Below, in pieces: positions 1 to 10,759 of a DNA stretch of 64,000 nt. Position numbers and translations under genes: made by a program. The notes below the pieces were generated by a model, which saw only the letters and a program-made list of their open reading frames with translations, had not been told where the DNA came from and did no database searches. This DNA is from Megaustenia siamemsis (lineage: Eukaryota > Mollusca > Gastropoda > Stylommatophora > Ariophantidae), in contig JAVIAB010000059.1 of assembly GCA_032433765.1 (NCBI GenBank), forward strand, positions 63,208,178 to 63,272,177, in the 5' to 3' direction. Position 1 is the stretch's first letter; the number at the start of each line of letters is the position of its first letter.

Positions 1-640
1 GCCTGGGTATATATTTTTATGGTATATCTGGGTAGTAATATAGATAAAGAGGGAGGAACAGAAAATGATACCAAAATAAGGATATCAAAAGCAAGAGGAG
101 CTTTCATTGTACTGGGAAACATATGGAAATCCAAAGAAATTAGGTTACATACACAAATACAAAAAAATTTTCAACTCAAATGTTAAGCCGGTCCTATTAT
201 ATGGTTGTGAAACATGGAGAACAACAAAATTGACAATCACGAAGATACAGACTTTCATAAATGGATGCTTACGCAGAATAAAAGGATGGAAGTGGCAGGA
301 CAAAATCACTAACATAGAATTATGGAAATGTACCAGTCAAATACTAGTGGATAAAGAGATACTGTGAAGACGATGGCGCTGGATGGGACACACACTACGG
401 AAGCCAACTGAGAGTATTACACAAAAGACCCTTTTTTTGAATCCCCAGGGGAAAAGACAAAGAGGAAGACCAAGGAATTATTGGAGAAGGCAGATAGAAA
501 CAGAGATGAAGATGATGGGGAAGACATGGAATGATCTTAAAAGAATGGCAAAAAAACAGAACGACTTAGAAAGTGTTTGTTGAAGACCTATGCTCCACTG
601 GGAGCTAAAAAGGTAGAAGAAGAGGAAGATATTGTTTCAG
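1..640 (+). mobile_element. LINE-A, C-terminal end of ORF2 (decayed)
   Basis: This is the C-terminal end of a LINE reverse-transcriptase ORF. The reading frame shows the typical YLGSNID motif near base 30, then LLYGCETW near 195-220, RRWRWMGH near 370-390, and a basic GKRQRGRPR tract near 450. A frameshift lies between about 140 and 165, and an in-frame TGA sits at 365-367, so it cannot be translated. The 3' part (tgctccactgggagct followed by AAG repeats) recurs at 11.5 kb, 29.1 kb and 40.8 kb, which marks the family's 3' end. The copy is cut by the window start. Confidence 0.85.
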
Positions 641-834
641 AATTCTCCACAAAAAAATCTCTATGAATACTGTTGAATGCTTACTCTGGTCTGCTAAACA
701 ATTTATTGGCCACATGCCAGAGATTGAAAACAAAGCCGATCAAAGAATTATTAAGAATTCTCAGTGAGAAGTTTATATTTTCTTTTATGGGGTTCTCTCC
801 CTTTCAATAGCAATAAGACACATTTACATTTTTA

Positions 835-1295
835 TTATAAAACATATTTATTAAAAAATATCTTCATCCCAACGTTGTGCTACCAATGCCAGACCTGGAC
901 CTTAGATGCAAGAACAATAAGAATAATAACCTCTACAGAGATGAGATATGTTAGACGAATGACAGGAAACAGTCTGAGAGATAAGATCAGAAATGAAGAA
1001 CTGAGAAAAAAACTAGGAATAGCCCCCGCCATAGAATATATAAGGAAACAACAGATAAAATGGTTTGGCCACGTGACAAGGCAGAAAGAACAAAACACAA
1101 CACAACGAACTTTCAACAAACGTTGTGAGAACACCAGACCAAAGGGTCGACCACGAAAAAGATGGGTCGATGGGCTATTAGAAGCACTAGGAAACATAAC
1201 AGCAGCAGAGGCGAACAGAAGAGCAAAAGACCGCAAATTATATCTCCCCTCGACGCTGAAAGGCAGATGAGGAAGGAAAGAAGAGAAGAAGATTC
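835..1295 (+). mobile_element. LINE-B, C-terminal end of ORF2
   Basis: An open frame (from 764, last residues at 1270) carries the post-RT C-terminal region of a LINE: TLCYQCQTWTLD, then EMRYVRRMTGNSLRD, KWFGHVTRQKEQ, and a basic KGRPRKRW tract. It stops just after a conserved LPSTLKGR end. Only the last third of ORF2 is present, so the copy is 5'-truncated. The same segment recurs at 30.8 kb and 38.1 kb on the plus strand and at 42.3-42.8 kb on the minus strand. This is the best-preserved copy of the family here. Confidence 0.85.
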
Positions 1296-1374
1296 TAAAG
1301 AATTTTGCAGCGGAAATTGTCTCGATTGTCGCTGACATTTTAGCTGATTAATTTAATTTAGATTAATTATCACT

Positions 1375-1500
1375 GGATAGCTTGGTGTTATGGCATAGAA
1401 AACAGTCAACAACAGAACTGATACGATGCACTGTATACAGAAGATTATGGAAGGACATGATCGCCTATGCCATCCGATAGGCACATGATGATGATGAATT
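1375..1500 (+). mobile_element. LINE-D, extreme 3' end
   Basis: A short fragment matches the last 40 codons of LINE-D: WHRKQSTTELIRCTV-like coding, LWKDMIAYA-like coding, then cacatgatgatgatgaat. It aligns to the same end at 9.65 kb, 19.8 kb, 30.4 kb, 48.7 kb and 56.25 kb. The ATG-repeat tail ends the element. It sits directly 3' of the LINE-B piece in the same orientation, possibly as a nested or adjacent insertion. Confidence 0.75.
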
Positions 1501-1816
1501 TAATTTATCAGTTAATTAAAAAGAAAGATGTAAATCATTTGTTTATGATGAACCCAATTCAGACGGGAGAACTAAGAACTGTAGCTTCAAGCATAAGGTA
1601 AATGATACTTTAGAAAATACAAATAATATACTTTACATGATCAGAATAAAGCGCCAGGTTAGACAATTCTGGATATCTCGTGTCATTGATCTTTCAGTGG
1701 TTATCTTTTCTTACAGGTTATCTCTGATTATGTTAGTTTATATGTGATTCTAGATATCGTTATATTTATATTCTGTGTCATGTGTCATTAATATCCGTTG
1801 ATCATTATCTTTCATT
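1501..1816. other. Unassigned AT-rich sequence
   Basis: I see no ORF, repeat family or RNA gene in this stretch between the LINE-D end and the first minisatellite. Confidence 0.5.
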
Positions 1817-2228
1817 GAAAACACGAAAATACGACAGATGAAAATAAACACGAAATATGAGAGATGAAAATAAACACGAAATACGACTGATGAAAATAAA
1901 CACGAAAATACGACAGATGAAAATAAACACGAAATATGAGAGATGAAAATAAATACGAAAATACGACAGATGAAAATAAACACGAAATACGACTGATGAA
2001 AATAAACACGAAATACGACTGATGAAAATAAACACGAAAATACGACTGATGAAAATAAACACGAAATACGACTGATGAAAATAAACACGAAAATACGACA
2101 GATGAAAATGAACACGAAATATGACAGATGATAATAAATACGAAAATACGACAGATGAAAATAAACACAAAATGCGACATGTAAAAATAAACACGAAAAT
2201 ATGACAGATGAAAATAAATACAAACAAC
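1817..2228. repeat. Minisatellite, 26/27-bp unit, about 15 copies
   Basis: Tandem units contain GATGAAAATAAACACGAAA followed by TACGAC and A/TGA. The length alternates between 26 and 27 bases according to a run of three or four A. Minus-strand ORFs of 140-167 residues across it are repeat artefacts rich in F, Y, S and V. I find no LINE motif in the flanks, so its origin is unknown. Confidence 0.95.
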
Positions 2229-2484
2229 AGAAATCACTCAAAACATTCAACAAATTGATGGTAAAATGTACATAAACGTTATCTGATCTGCATCAACTTT
2301 GTTTGAGTCTAGTTGTGTGTTTGAACCATATTACAGTGCGATTTTTTTTTTATAACATTGACGTTTTTAAAAATTACTATACATCCTGTAAACATAAACA
2401 GTGCAACAACATGTCTCTTTCTTTTTCTGACCAAGCTGGCGCCCTGGAGTAATATGTCTTTTTAGGCGTGTCTGGCAAAACAGC
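2229..2484. other. Unassigned sequence
   Basis: There is no gene or repeat that I recognise. A T-run occurs at 2342-2351. Confidence 0.4.
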
Positions 2485-3033
2485 AAAATGACAATTAAAA
2501 CATAATCCGCAGTGTGCAATGCCTGCATAATTAGTACACTCCTGTATGGCAGCGAATCTTGGACAATCTAAGTAAAGCAGGAGAGAAGGCTAAATGCATT
2601 CCATATGCGATGTCTGCGCTGTATTTTTTGTATCACCTGGAAGGATAAAGTGACAAACGTGGAGGTCATGACTTGCACAGGCCTCCCGAATATCCACACG
2701 CTGCTCAAACAACGTAGGTTACGCTGGTCTGGCCATGTACACCGTATGAAAGATGGCTGCATGCCAAAAGATATACTCTACGGACAACAGGCAGACGTAA
2801 AAGAACTAGGGGGCGCCCACAACTTCGATTTGTAGATGTGTGTAAACGCGACATGAAGACTCTGAACATGAACCCTGCATCATGGGAAGACATAGCTGCA
2901 GACCGCAATCTCTGGAAACACACTCTAAAGGTTCACCTCAAACAAGAAGCAGACATATTCATAGAGAAAGAAAATCCACGACGAAAGAAAAGAAAAGAAA
3001 AATTAACAATTCTAGGGGCGCTGAAAAATCCAT
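2485..3033 (+). mobile_element. LINE-G-like, C-terminal end of ORF2 (frameshifted)
   Basis: The translated pieces give STLLYGSESWT, then ERRLNAFHMRCLR, WKDKVTNVEV, RLRWSGHVHRMKDG, PKDILYG and VCKRDMKTLNMN. This order is the standard C-terminal region of an APE-type LINE ORF2. A stop follows the WT motif (near 2570), and a frameshift near 2800 separates the DILYG part from the GRPQLRF-DVCKRDM part. It is 5'-truncated. A 29-bp minisatellite begins immediately after its 3' end, so the array may have grown from the element's 3' terminal sequence. Confidence 0.85.
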
Positions 3034-3205
3034 AGTCAACTATGACTGACGGAGGCTACTACAGTCAACTATGACTGACGGAGGCTACTACAGTCAACTA
3101 TGACTGACGGAGGCTACTACAGTCAACTATGACTGACGGAGGCTACTACAGTCAACTATGACTGACGGAGGCTACTACAGTCAACTATGACTGACGGAGG
3201 CTACC
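3034..3205. repeat. Minisatellite, 29-bp unit, 6 copies
   Basis: Six almost identical units contain AGTCAACTATGACTGACGGA and then GGCTACTAC. The array starts at the 3' end of a LINE-G-like fragment. The core gactgacggaggctac also appears inverted and slightly changed at 51.24 kb, next to a dispersed block. That suggests the unit comes from a LINE or SINE 3' terminus. Confidence 0.95.
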
Positions 3206-3552
3206 AATACACGGTGCAGATGTAATCATTGTATAAGCTTTTGTAAGCGAACTTTACAAGCACTTGTAAGTTAACTTTACAAGCTGTACAACTGTATTAA
3301 GTGAACTAGTATAATGTTATTATTGTCAAGTTCACTAACCACTGAGCTATCGCAGCTTCCAAAAATGATAGAATGTAACTAAAATTCCGCTCTGAAATTA
3401 CAAGCAACCCTGAAAGGTCTAACTCACCATCAATAGTCTGGTAACTAAAAACCTGATAATATAACACTTATTACGGACATATACGAGAGGCAACAAATGA
3501 CGAATATGGCCTTTGGTGTCTTGACAGACGATTGGTAACAAGTATTCATGGT
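3206..3552. other. Unassigned sequence with a short SINE piece
   Basis: The only recognisable part is the SINE-1 head listed separately. A short direct repeat of gtaag/ctttacaag motifs occurs at 3240-3285. Nothing else is identified. Confidence 0.4.
3327..3360 (-). mobile_element. SINE-1 head fragment (box A region)
   Basis: Read on the minus strand, this is ggaagctgcgatagctcag and then tggttagtgaacttg. It matches the tRNA-like 5' head of SINE-1 (compare 32291 onward and 15491 onward). The box B half and the body are missing. Confidence 0.65.
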
Positions 3553-3905
3553 GTATTGATGGCCTCTGTAGCCTAGTTGGGAAAACTACTCGACTGGGCT
3601 CCAGACGATCGGACAACCCGTGTTCGATTCCCGCTGGAAGCTGTGTGGGTTGTACTCGTTAGAAAAAAAAAATACCCTCGCTGTCGACCCAGGCGCTAGC
3701 AGAAAGGGTACCAGGGTATTACTCAGGGAAGGTGAGGAGTGCCGCCTCGCATCGTGATTTTCGATGCTAGAAGCGACACGATCCAGAAGTCTCCGAACGT
3801 TTCTGGATACGCGGCCGAGCACATAAGGGTGAAAATTTGCGTGCTAAGACGCCGATTCAAGTCTCGTACTTTACATTTACCTAGTCAGTAGTTTTGCCAA
3901 ATATT
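3553..3905 (+). mobile_element. SINE-2, tRNA-derived, near full length
   Basis: The head shows a box A-like tagcctagttgg at 3569-3580 and a box B-like gtgttcgattccc around 3620-3632, which is a plausible spacing for an internal RNA polymerase III promoter. The body includes ggtaccagggtattac, cgcctcgcatc, ccgaacgtttctg and gccgagcacata. The body recurs on the minus strand at 41.57-41.78 kb, which supports a dispersed family. A short A-run (3662-3671) separates head and body. Confidence 0.8.
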
Positions 3906-3957
3906 AGTGTCTTACGCTGGATGCTGTTTTACTGAACAGCTTCTCTCGTAGAAGGAT

Positions 3958-4155
3958 AAATAAATATATGGCCTTTTTCGTCTTGTCACACGGTCTAGTG
4001 GGGGATGTTGTGTATTTTTTTGTTTTTGAGGTTTTGTTTTTGTCGAACAGTTTCTCTCGTGGCTAATTCGACCAATGTTTGACAAACACACACGGCCACA
4101 GGACGAACAAGTCAGGCTTACTGATCCACAGGGTTTTCCATCCTTTTTCGTGAGT
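3958..4155 (-). mobile_element. LINE-G, C-terminal end with Cys/His finger
   Basis: On the minus strand the translation gives KGWKTLWIS, then a finger of the form C-x2-C-G-R-x-C followed by S-H-E-R-x-C (CSSCGR ... SHERNC), then a basic tail. The same sequence follows the LINE-G C-terminal coding at 57.14-57.33 kb. A terminal zinc-finger-like motif is known in some LINE ORF2 proteins, where it may bind nucleic acid. This fragment holds only the last 60 or so codons. Confidence 0.75.
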
Positions 4156-4164
4156 CTTTTCTCT

Positions 4165-5021
4165 TATAAAATAAATAAATAATACGACAGTAAAATAATT
4201 TTTGTTATTTCAGGGTTTGTTTGATAAATATTTAGTATGTATCAGACACAAGATGTCAAGGTGAAAAACAAGCGCTTTGTGGTGATTGGTCAATCGTCCC
4301 ACGCGTTGCAGCTTGGTAGATGTCACTGCAGTGTGTTGCCGTCGGAAGCTGTGCTTGATCAGACAGACTCGACCTTCTTTCGTGAATAACGAACATTTTA
4401 TCCAACGACTGACAGTACTATTTATTATCTACTGCATCGAATGGACAACTACAAAACAAATGAATAATAATGAGAAAATAGTTGTTACTAAGAAATATGA
4501 AATGTAAAAAGAGACTAAACAGGAATTTCTAGAAATGATAAACAATGCATTTAAGAAAATGTCAGTCTGTGAAGAAGTTATGGGCATTAGTGGTATAATG
4601 ATTTATTGCTGTGTAGAAGGCACAGAATAAACATAACTCATAGATTACCATTAATAGCTACAACTAGCACGAACAAATCACAGGAAGCTAAGGACATCGC
4701 AAATACAAACGAAGAAGAGGATGAATAATGGAAGATTACTGCAGACAAAATAAGGAAAAACTTATGACAAGAAGCAGAGGATATATTTGCTGAAATGCAA
4801 AGAAAGCAAGAGGAAAGAATTTTAATTGATGATTTTAGCCTTTGCTGCAGATGTGGGACAATTACAAATGTATTCAGATCACATGCAGAAGAGAAAGGCC
4901 GATAAGGATGCTCAACCTCATAATACTAGAACACAAGTGTCTAATAGAACCTATCAAAAAGATAAGAGATATACTCCTAGATTATAAAAATAAACATAGG
5001 AAGAATATAAACTACAGAGGT
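4165..5021 (+). pseudogene. Decayed coding-like region of unknown origin
   Basis: No family is recognised. One frame from about 4670 to 4920 reads like coding sequence (QEAKDIANTNEEEDE, then AEDIFAEMQRKQEERILI, then LCCRCGT) but has internal stops. A short earlier piece near 4505-4610 (QEFLEMINNAFKKMS) lies in another frame. It could be a LINE ORF1 relic or an old gene fragment. It runs into the 42-bp array, with which an open frame from 4842 to 5345 is shared. Confidence 0.3.
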
Positions 5022-5315
5022 GAAATAGGAGAGGCTATGGACAAAATAGGAGCTACAGAGATGGAAATAGGAGAGGCTATGGATAAAATAGAAACTACAG
5101 AGGTGGAAATGGGAGAGGCTATGGATAAAATAGAAACTACAGAGGTGGAAATAGGAGAGGCTATGGATAAAATAGAAACTACAGAGGTGGAAATAGGAGA
5201 GGCTATGGATAAAATAGAAACTACAGAGGTGGAAATAGGAGAGGCTATTGATAAAATAGAAACTACAGAGGTGGAAATAGGAGAGGCTATGGATCAAATA
5301 GAAATAGTGAGCACA
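5022..5315. repeat. Minisatellite, 42-bp unit, 7 copies
   Basis: Units contain GAGGCTATGGATAAAATAGA and then AACTACAGAGGTGGAAATAGG. Because 42 is divisible by three, the array is open in several frames. The plus-strand frame reads EAMDKIETTEVEIG repeated. That peptide weakly resembles the EVxEAIxxM segment of LINE reverse transcriptases that clearly seeded the array at 11.7 kb, but here no flanking LINE is visible. Confidence 0.9.
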
Positions 5316-5356
5316 ATAGATATTCTGAACCAAGCAAGGGTATAAATTAACGTAAT

Positions 5357-7082
5357 AATGGTGAAGTGTACCCTAAACGTACTAATGGTGAAGTATACCC
5401 AAAGCGCACTAATGGTGAAGTTTACCCAAAATGTACTAATGGTGAAGTGTACCCTAAACGTACTAATGGTGAAGTATACCCAAAGCGCACTAATGGTGAA
5501 GTTTACCCAAAATGTACTAATGGTGAAGTGTACCCTTAACATACTAATGGTGAAGTGTATCCAAAACGTGTAAATGGAGAAGTTTACCCTAAACGTACTA
5601 ATGGTAAAGTTTACCTTAAACGTACTAATGGTGAAGTTTACCCTAAACGTACTAATGGTGAAGTTTACCTTAAACGTACTTATGGTGAAGTTTACCCTAT
5701 ACGTACTAATGGTGAAGTGCAGCCTTAACGTACTAATGGTAAAGTTTTCCCAAAACGTATTAATGTTGAAGTATAACCTAAACGCAATAATGGTAAAGTT
5801 TACCCTAAACGTACTAATAGTGAAGTGTACCCTAAACGAACTAGTGGTAAAGTTTTCCTTAAACGTACTAATATTGAAGTGTACCCTGAACTAATGGTGA
5901 AGTGTACCCTAAACGTACTAATGGTAAAGTTTTCACTAAACGTACTAATATTGAAGTGTACCCTAAACTAATGTTGAAGTGTACCCTAAACGTACTAATG
6001 GTAAAGTTTTCCCTAAACGTACTAATGGTAAAGTTTACCCTAAACGCACTAATGGTGAAGTGTACCCTAAACGTACTAATGGTGAAGTTTACCTTAAACG
6101 TACTAATGGTAAAGTTTACCCTAAACGTACTAATGGTAAAGTATACCTTAAACGTACTAATGGTGAACATTACCCTAAACGTACTAATGGTAAAGTTTAC
6201 CTTAAACGTACTTATGATGAAGTTTACCCTAAACGTACTAATGATGAAGTTTACCCTAAACGTAATAATGGTGAAGTGTACCTAAATGTACTAATGGTAA
6301 AGTTTACCCTAAACGTACTAATAGTGAAGTGTACCCTAAACGTACTAATATTGAAGTGTACCCTAAACTAATGGTGAAGTGTACCCTAAACGTACTAATG
6401 GTAAAGTTTTCTCTAAACGTCCTAATGGTAAAGTTTACCCGAAACGTACTAATGGTGAAGTGTACCCTAAACGTACAAATAGTGAAGTGCACCCTAAACG
6501 TACTAATGGTAAAGTTTTCCCTAAACGTACTAATGGTAAAGTTTACCCTAAACATACTAATGGTGAAGTGTACCCTAAACGTACTGATAGTGAAGTGTAC
6601 CCTAAACGTACTAATAGTGAAGTGTACTCTAAACGTACTAATGGTATAGTTTACCCTAAACGTACTAATAGTGAAGTGTACCCTAAACGTACTAATGGTG
6701 AAGTGTACCCTGAACGTATTAATGGTGAAGTGTACCCTAAACGTACTAATAGTGAAGTGTACCCTAAACGTACTAATAGTGAAGTGTACCCTAAACGTAC
6801 TAATAGTGAAGTGTACCCTAAACGTATTAATGGTGAAGTGTACCCTAAACGTACTAATAGTGAAGTGTACCCTGAACGTATTAATGGTGAAGTGTACCCT
6901 AAACGTACTAATAGTGAAGTGTACCCTAAACGTACTAATGGTAAAGTTTTCCCTAAACGTACTAATGGTGAAGTGTACCCTAAACGTACTAATGGTAAAG
7001 TTTACCCTAAACGTACTAATAGTGAAGTGTATCCTTAACGTACTAATAGTGAAGTGTACCCTAAACGTACTAATGGTGAAAG
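5357..7082. repeat. Minisatellite, 27-bp unit, about 64 copies
   Basis: Tandem units contain AATGGTGAAGTGTACCCTAA followed by ACGTACT. Variation is concentrated at GGT/AGT/ATT, GTG/GTT and TACC/TTCC. The multiple-of-three unit produces ORFs of up to 263 residues on both strands (NGEVYPKRT or FTISTFRVH repeats), which are artefacts. A 4-base-deleted unit (ccctaaactaatg) recurs near 5885, 5964 and 6363, showing that multi-unit blocks have been duplicated. It starts 40 bases after the 42-bp array. Confidence 0.97.
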
Positions 7083-7264
7083 ACAAACATGCCACACATA
7101 TTATCCACTCCCATGCTCCAATAACCTGACGATAACGCTTACGTTTTTTAATAATTTCTCTTTACAAAATTATATTTTAAACTACTTAATTATCCCACCT
7201 TTGAGATTTCTCATTTTCCACTCAGGTCCAGGTATTTGATCACATAATCACTTTTACCACACCT

Positions 7265-7515
7265 GTGTTAGACCTCAGGTGCGACTGGCACAAGCTACAA
7301 AGGACAATAGTTCGTGTTCGATCCTAATCGACGGTTTCCAGGTACACAGAGTTAAATAAGCACCGGATTTTCTTCTGGGAAATTTAAGCGGTTCGGGCGT
7401 AATACCGACCATATTACCCCGAAAATCATGTGCTGAAGGTCTATACAAATTAATGTCACTAACACCATATTACCTATTCGCCACGTGGCGTGACGGGGCC
7501 CTTTACTATTTTTTA
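7265..7515 (+). mobile_element. SINE-1, diverged copy
   Basis: The body is clear: ctgggaaatttaagcgg, cgtaataccgacc, attaccccgaaaatcatgtg, and cgccacgtggcgtgacggg near 7478-7498. The tRNA-like head is eroded: ttcgatcctaatcgacgg remains of box B, but box A is unrecognisable. It aligns with SINE-1 at 10.76, 15.49, 27.9 and 32.3 kb. Confidence 0.8.
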
Positions 7516-7982
7516 CTAGGTATATTTTATCCCGTCTCTTCTAATAACATCGCTAGAAACAAATGATCATTGCTCCACCTAATGTTGGCAGTAAGTTTAT
7601 TAACCAAATAAAAAATAATAGCAGAGACTGTCTCATAGATGTTTAGTCCAGTTCAAAATTGTCTTCATCGCAGAATGGACAATCCGTAGTGCACAGATCC
7701 CTCCCTCAGGACCATCCCCAGTACGAAACACGCCCACCACGCACAAACGAAAGCACTAAAGATGGATTCACTCAGATGCGTACATTTCTTGATTCCACCC
7801 TCCTTATCTCTTGTTGCGCACCTGGCCAGGTAGTATTTTACTTCTTCTAACGACATCAGGGGTGAAATACAAACTCAGATCCGAACACTTCATTGCGACT
7901 GCACTGGGCAAGCGACATTTACTCTTCTGCCCCACAGCCTGACCACAGTGATGATATAATGTCATCAAGATTTTCCTGTTGT
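7516..7982. other. Unassigned sequence
   Basis: There is no gene, and no repeat shared with other parts of the window. Two overlapping 63-codon ORFs on opposite strands have no recognisable motif. Confidence 0.4.
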
Positions 7983-8635
7983 AACGACAGTAACTCTAAG
8001 ACAGCTATTTATCATTTCTGTTGTTGACCTTCTGCCATGACATTCTCTTAAGCTGTCTAGTATCTTTTCTCTTTGTTTCCCCCATCTCTTCGTCCCTCAA
8101 TTTTACTAGTTGTCATAATATATTCCAGCTGTTTCCTTCTCATTACATGGACAAAAAATGATGATTGTTTCTTCCTAATATTGGAAATTAGCTCCATCTT
8201 TGCTTTGGCAGAGCGTTTTCGTTATTCTTCTAAGCTGTTCGTGGCATTCTCAACATTCTTCTGTAAAACCACAATTCTACAGCCTCAAATGATTTTCTTG
8301 TAGTTTGTCCCATTGTCCATGATTCACATTCATATGTTAAAACTGGTTCTACTTTTAAGAACTCTTTTTCTTGATACCATTCTCAAAAATAGATTGCACA
8401 GTATCTTCCTCATTATTTTGGAAAGCTGCTTTTGTCTGAGCTATTCTGCATCTTACCTCTGTTGTACATCTACCATCTGAGGTTAACATTGTTCCCAGAA
8501 ATTTAAATTCATTTACCTGTTTTAATATTGTTCCTCTTGCCTTATTGTCAATTGTGGTGATGCCTTTATCTTTGTTGCTACCAATTCTTCTGTCTTTTTG
8601 CTTTTGATTCTGAATCCTTTATTTTTGCTTTCCTT

Positions 8636-8640
<5 letters not shown>
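7983..8640 (-). mobile_element. LINE-E, C-terminal third of ORF2
   Basis: Minus-strand coding aligns with LINE-E at 27.2-27.6 kb. From high to low coordinate it contains the KVNEFKFLGTMLTSDGR-like segment, the RMAQTKAAFQ-like segment, the VLKVEPVLTYECES-like segment, and the NFGHVMRRK and NYIVTTS-like end. It is 5'-truncated at a CA/TA microsatellite (8636 onward). Several indels break the frame. The 3' end near 7985 lacks the ATG tail seen in other copies. Confidence 0.75.

Positions 8641-8710
<70 letters not shown>
8636..8710. repeat. (CA)n/(TA)n microsatellite
   Basis: A short CA run leads into about 33 TA dinucleotides. It abuts the 5' edge of a minus-strand LINE-E fragment. Confidence 0.97.
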
Positions 8711-8712
<2 letters not shown>

Positions 8713-8889
8713 CATATTGGAATATTGATACTTGTGCATACTTAGGTATATACGATGATGTACGATGTACGATGAGGTTAATTCGACGAATAAATATGTT
8801 TCATATGTTCGGATTTGGAGACAAAAACGATGTCCTAACATCACCAAGCGCTATACACTAAAAAAATATGACGATCAACATTTTCAGGA

Positions 8890-9325
8890 AGACGTGTACT
8901 TCCGGTCAATATGGTGGATAGGCGGCAGGAACCGTTAAAGGCTGTGGCTGAAAAATTGTTCCTCGTTGCAGGTCCCTCATATTCCAAGCCTGGCTTGTTG
9001 CAGGAGCTACTGAGTTAAGTGCTCTGTGCACACTGTAACCTGTGCGTTACATCCGTTTTGGTCGTGTTTTGATATTCCGATCGCTTAAGATGAATGATGG
9101 TATCGTATGACGGGGATCAGATGGCTGTGTTCACTTTCTGTGCAGTTTCGCCTTAAGTCCTTTGGCGTGTGCTGAGACTCCTATGGTGGGAACTGCAACT
9201 ACTTTTCTTTGTTTGGGAGATGAGATACCTATTCGGATGATTCCACTGGCACGGACGATTGAGCAATTAGGATTTTAATTCGTTTACAGCGATACCGGGG
9301 TCTTCCATAACCATAACTTAGGTAT
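8890..9325 (+). repeat. Dispersed repeat R4, copy 1
   Basis: From about 8985 to 9325 this aligns over some 330 bases with 50245-50575. Shared blocks are gctctgtgcacac, ttcgatattccga-like, gatgaatgat, ggatgattccactgg, gattgagcaatt, ttttaattcgttt and ccataaccataa. The 5' margin at 8893-8913 carries an ETS-like acttccggt followed by an aatatggtgg core, the type of motif found near the 5' end of transcribed repeats. No ORF is visible. It could be the 5' region of a LINE or a non-autonomous element. Confidence 0.7.
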
Positions 9326-9654
9326 TTACAGATTCATTTTATGCAGAATCATGTATTGCGTCTGGATCTATATTAAACCATTTCATTTGCCTTCAAGGTA
9401 TTTCATCTTCGCTAATCTGTTCTGATGAATCGGCCATGACGGAAATATCACAGACCTGACTTTGTCATTAGTTTCTGAACATAAGGCGTTGATGTGCATG
9501 TACTTGTGTCAACCATGGCAACTCAAAGATGGCCGTCTATAAACCGGAAACAATATATGAACTCTCGAAACACTCCCAGTGTATGGGATAGTATGTGTCA
9601 TAAACTGTATATTGAGTACTGTTAATAAATATCTCAATCTTGTCATTTATTTAT
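9326..9654. other. Unassigned sequence
   Basis: No gene is visible. At 9527-9555 a gatggccgtc core and an inverted ETS-like accggaaac occur, the same motif pair seen at 8.9 kb, 18.9 kb and 47.7 kb but in opposite orientation. Confidence 0.35.
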
Positions 9655-10228
9655 ATTTGTACTATCATCATAATGTGCCATATCGATTGGCGTATGTAAT
9701 TATGTCCTTCCACAATTTTCTATCTACAGTGCATCGTGTTAGTTCCCTTGTTGACTGTTTTCCATGCTATGATACCAAGTTATCCAGTAGTTTCTCTCTT
9801 TGTTGCCATTGACCTCTCTTTACTTTTATTTTGCCAGTTGTAACCAAGTATTCCAACTTTCCTCTTCTCATGATGTGCCCGAAAAATGTTGATTGTTTCT
9901 TTCTAATGTTTTTTTAGGAGTTCCCTTTTTGTGTTGGCCTCTTTGAGAATTTCCTCATTGGTCTTTCTATCTGTCCAGGAAACTTTCAACATTCTTTTGA
10001 GAAATCCCATCTCTGTGGTCTCTAATCGTCTTTTCATTTGTTTGTCTACTGTCAATGATTCGCTTCCATAGGTCAGAATTGGTTCTATATAGCACTGATG
10101 AACCCTCTTTCTTATTTTTATTGACAGATTTGTTGCATAAGATATTTTTCATTTTCTGAAATGCTCTTTTGGCCTGAGCTATTCTGCTTTTTATTTCTGT
10201 GGTGCATCTTCCATCTGATGTTATTATT
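9655..10228 (-). mobile_element. LINE-D, C-terminal third of ORF2
   Basis: On the minus strand the translation gives RIAQAKRAFQKMKN, ILCNKSVNKN, VLYRTNSDLW, RLETTEMGFLK, KLEYLVTTGKIK and LWKDIITYANRYGT. It ends in a short ATGATG tail near 9663. Frameshifts interrupt it at several points. It is one of six LINE-D pieces in the window and one of the longest. The part upstream of the C-terminal region is missing, as expected from 5' truncation. Confidence 0.85.
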
Positions 10229-10759
10229 ATTTATACTATAAGAACTGATAAACTAGAAACAAACTATTTACACTGAAGTTTGAACTCGCCATTGTATTTC
10301 GCAGTCTAAAAACAGTATAGTCCTCTAAACCTTTAACATAATTGCACAATTAAAAAGTTAATGAAGCACTTGGACATCTCATGTTCTTGTATGTTTCTAA
10401 ACCAATGAGATTGCTGCCACATACCGGAAATCGTTAAACACTCATACAATTTTCATAACGAGGCTAGCATATGTTTTCATTATAATAAAGAAGAAAATAT
10501 GTTGGCTTAGAATTAAGGATTGGCTTTTTATTTCATAATAGCATCAGTTCACAACTGGTAGACCATGTGGGTAGACAAACACCGAATATATTTCAAGCCG
10601 GCGGGCTGAGAGGGTTTTCCTGAATACACCAAAAACTTGTGACGTCTCCAGGTATGAAAGCTATATACTTGTTGACGTCATTTTACCCAAAACCGCGCCT
10701 GTTCGCAATACTGAAAACGTCACAAGATTTGGGTGATGTCTCTCAGTGTAATTCTTTAG
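10229..10759. other. Unassigned sequence
   Basis: There is no recognisable gene or repeat. It is moderately AT-rich. Confidence 0.4.

Noticed and set aside
5868..7095. Repeat ORFs (FTISTFRVH and NGEVYPKRT) as a repetitive structural protein
   Set aside because: They are open on both strands because of the 27-bp unit, with frame-shifting units inside and no promoter or unique coding sequence.
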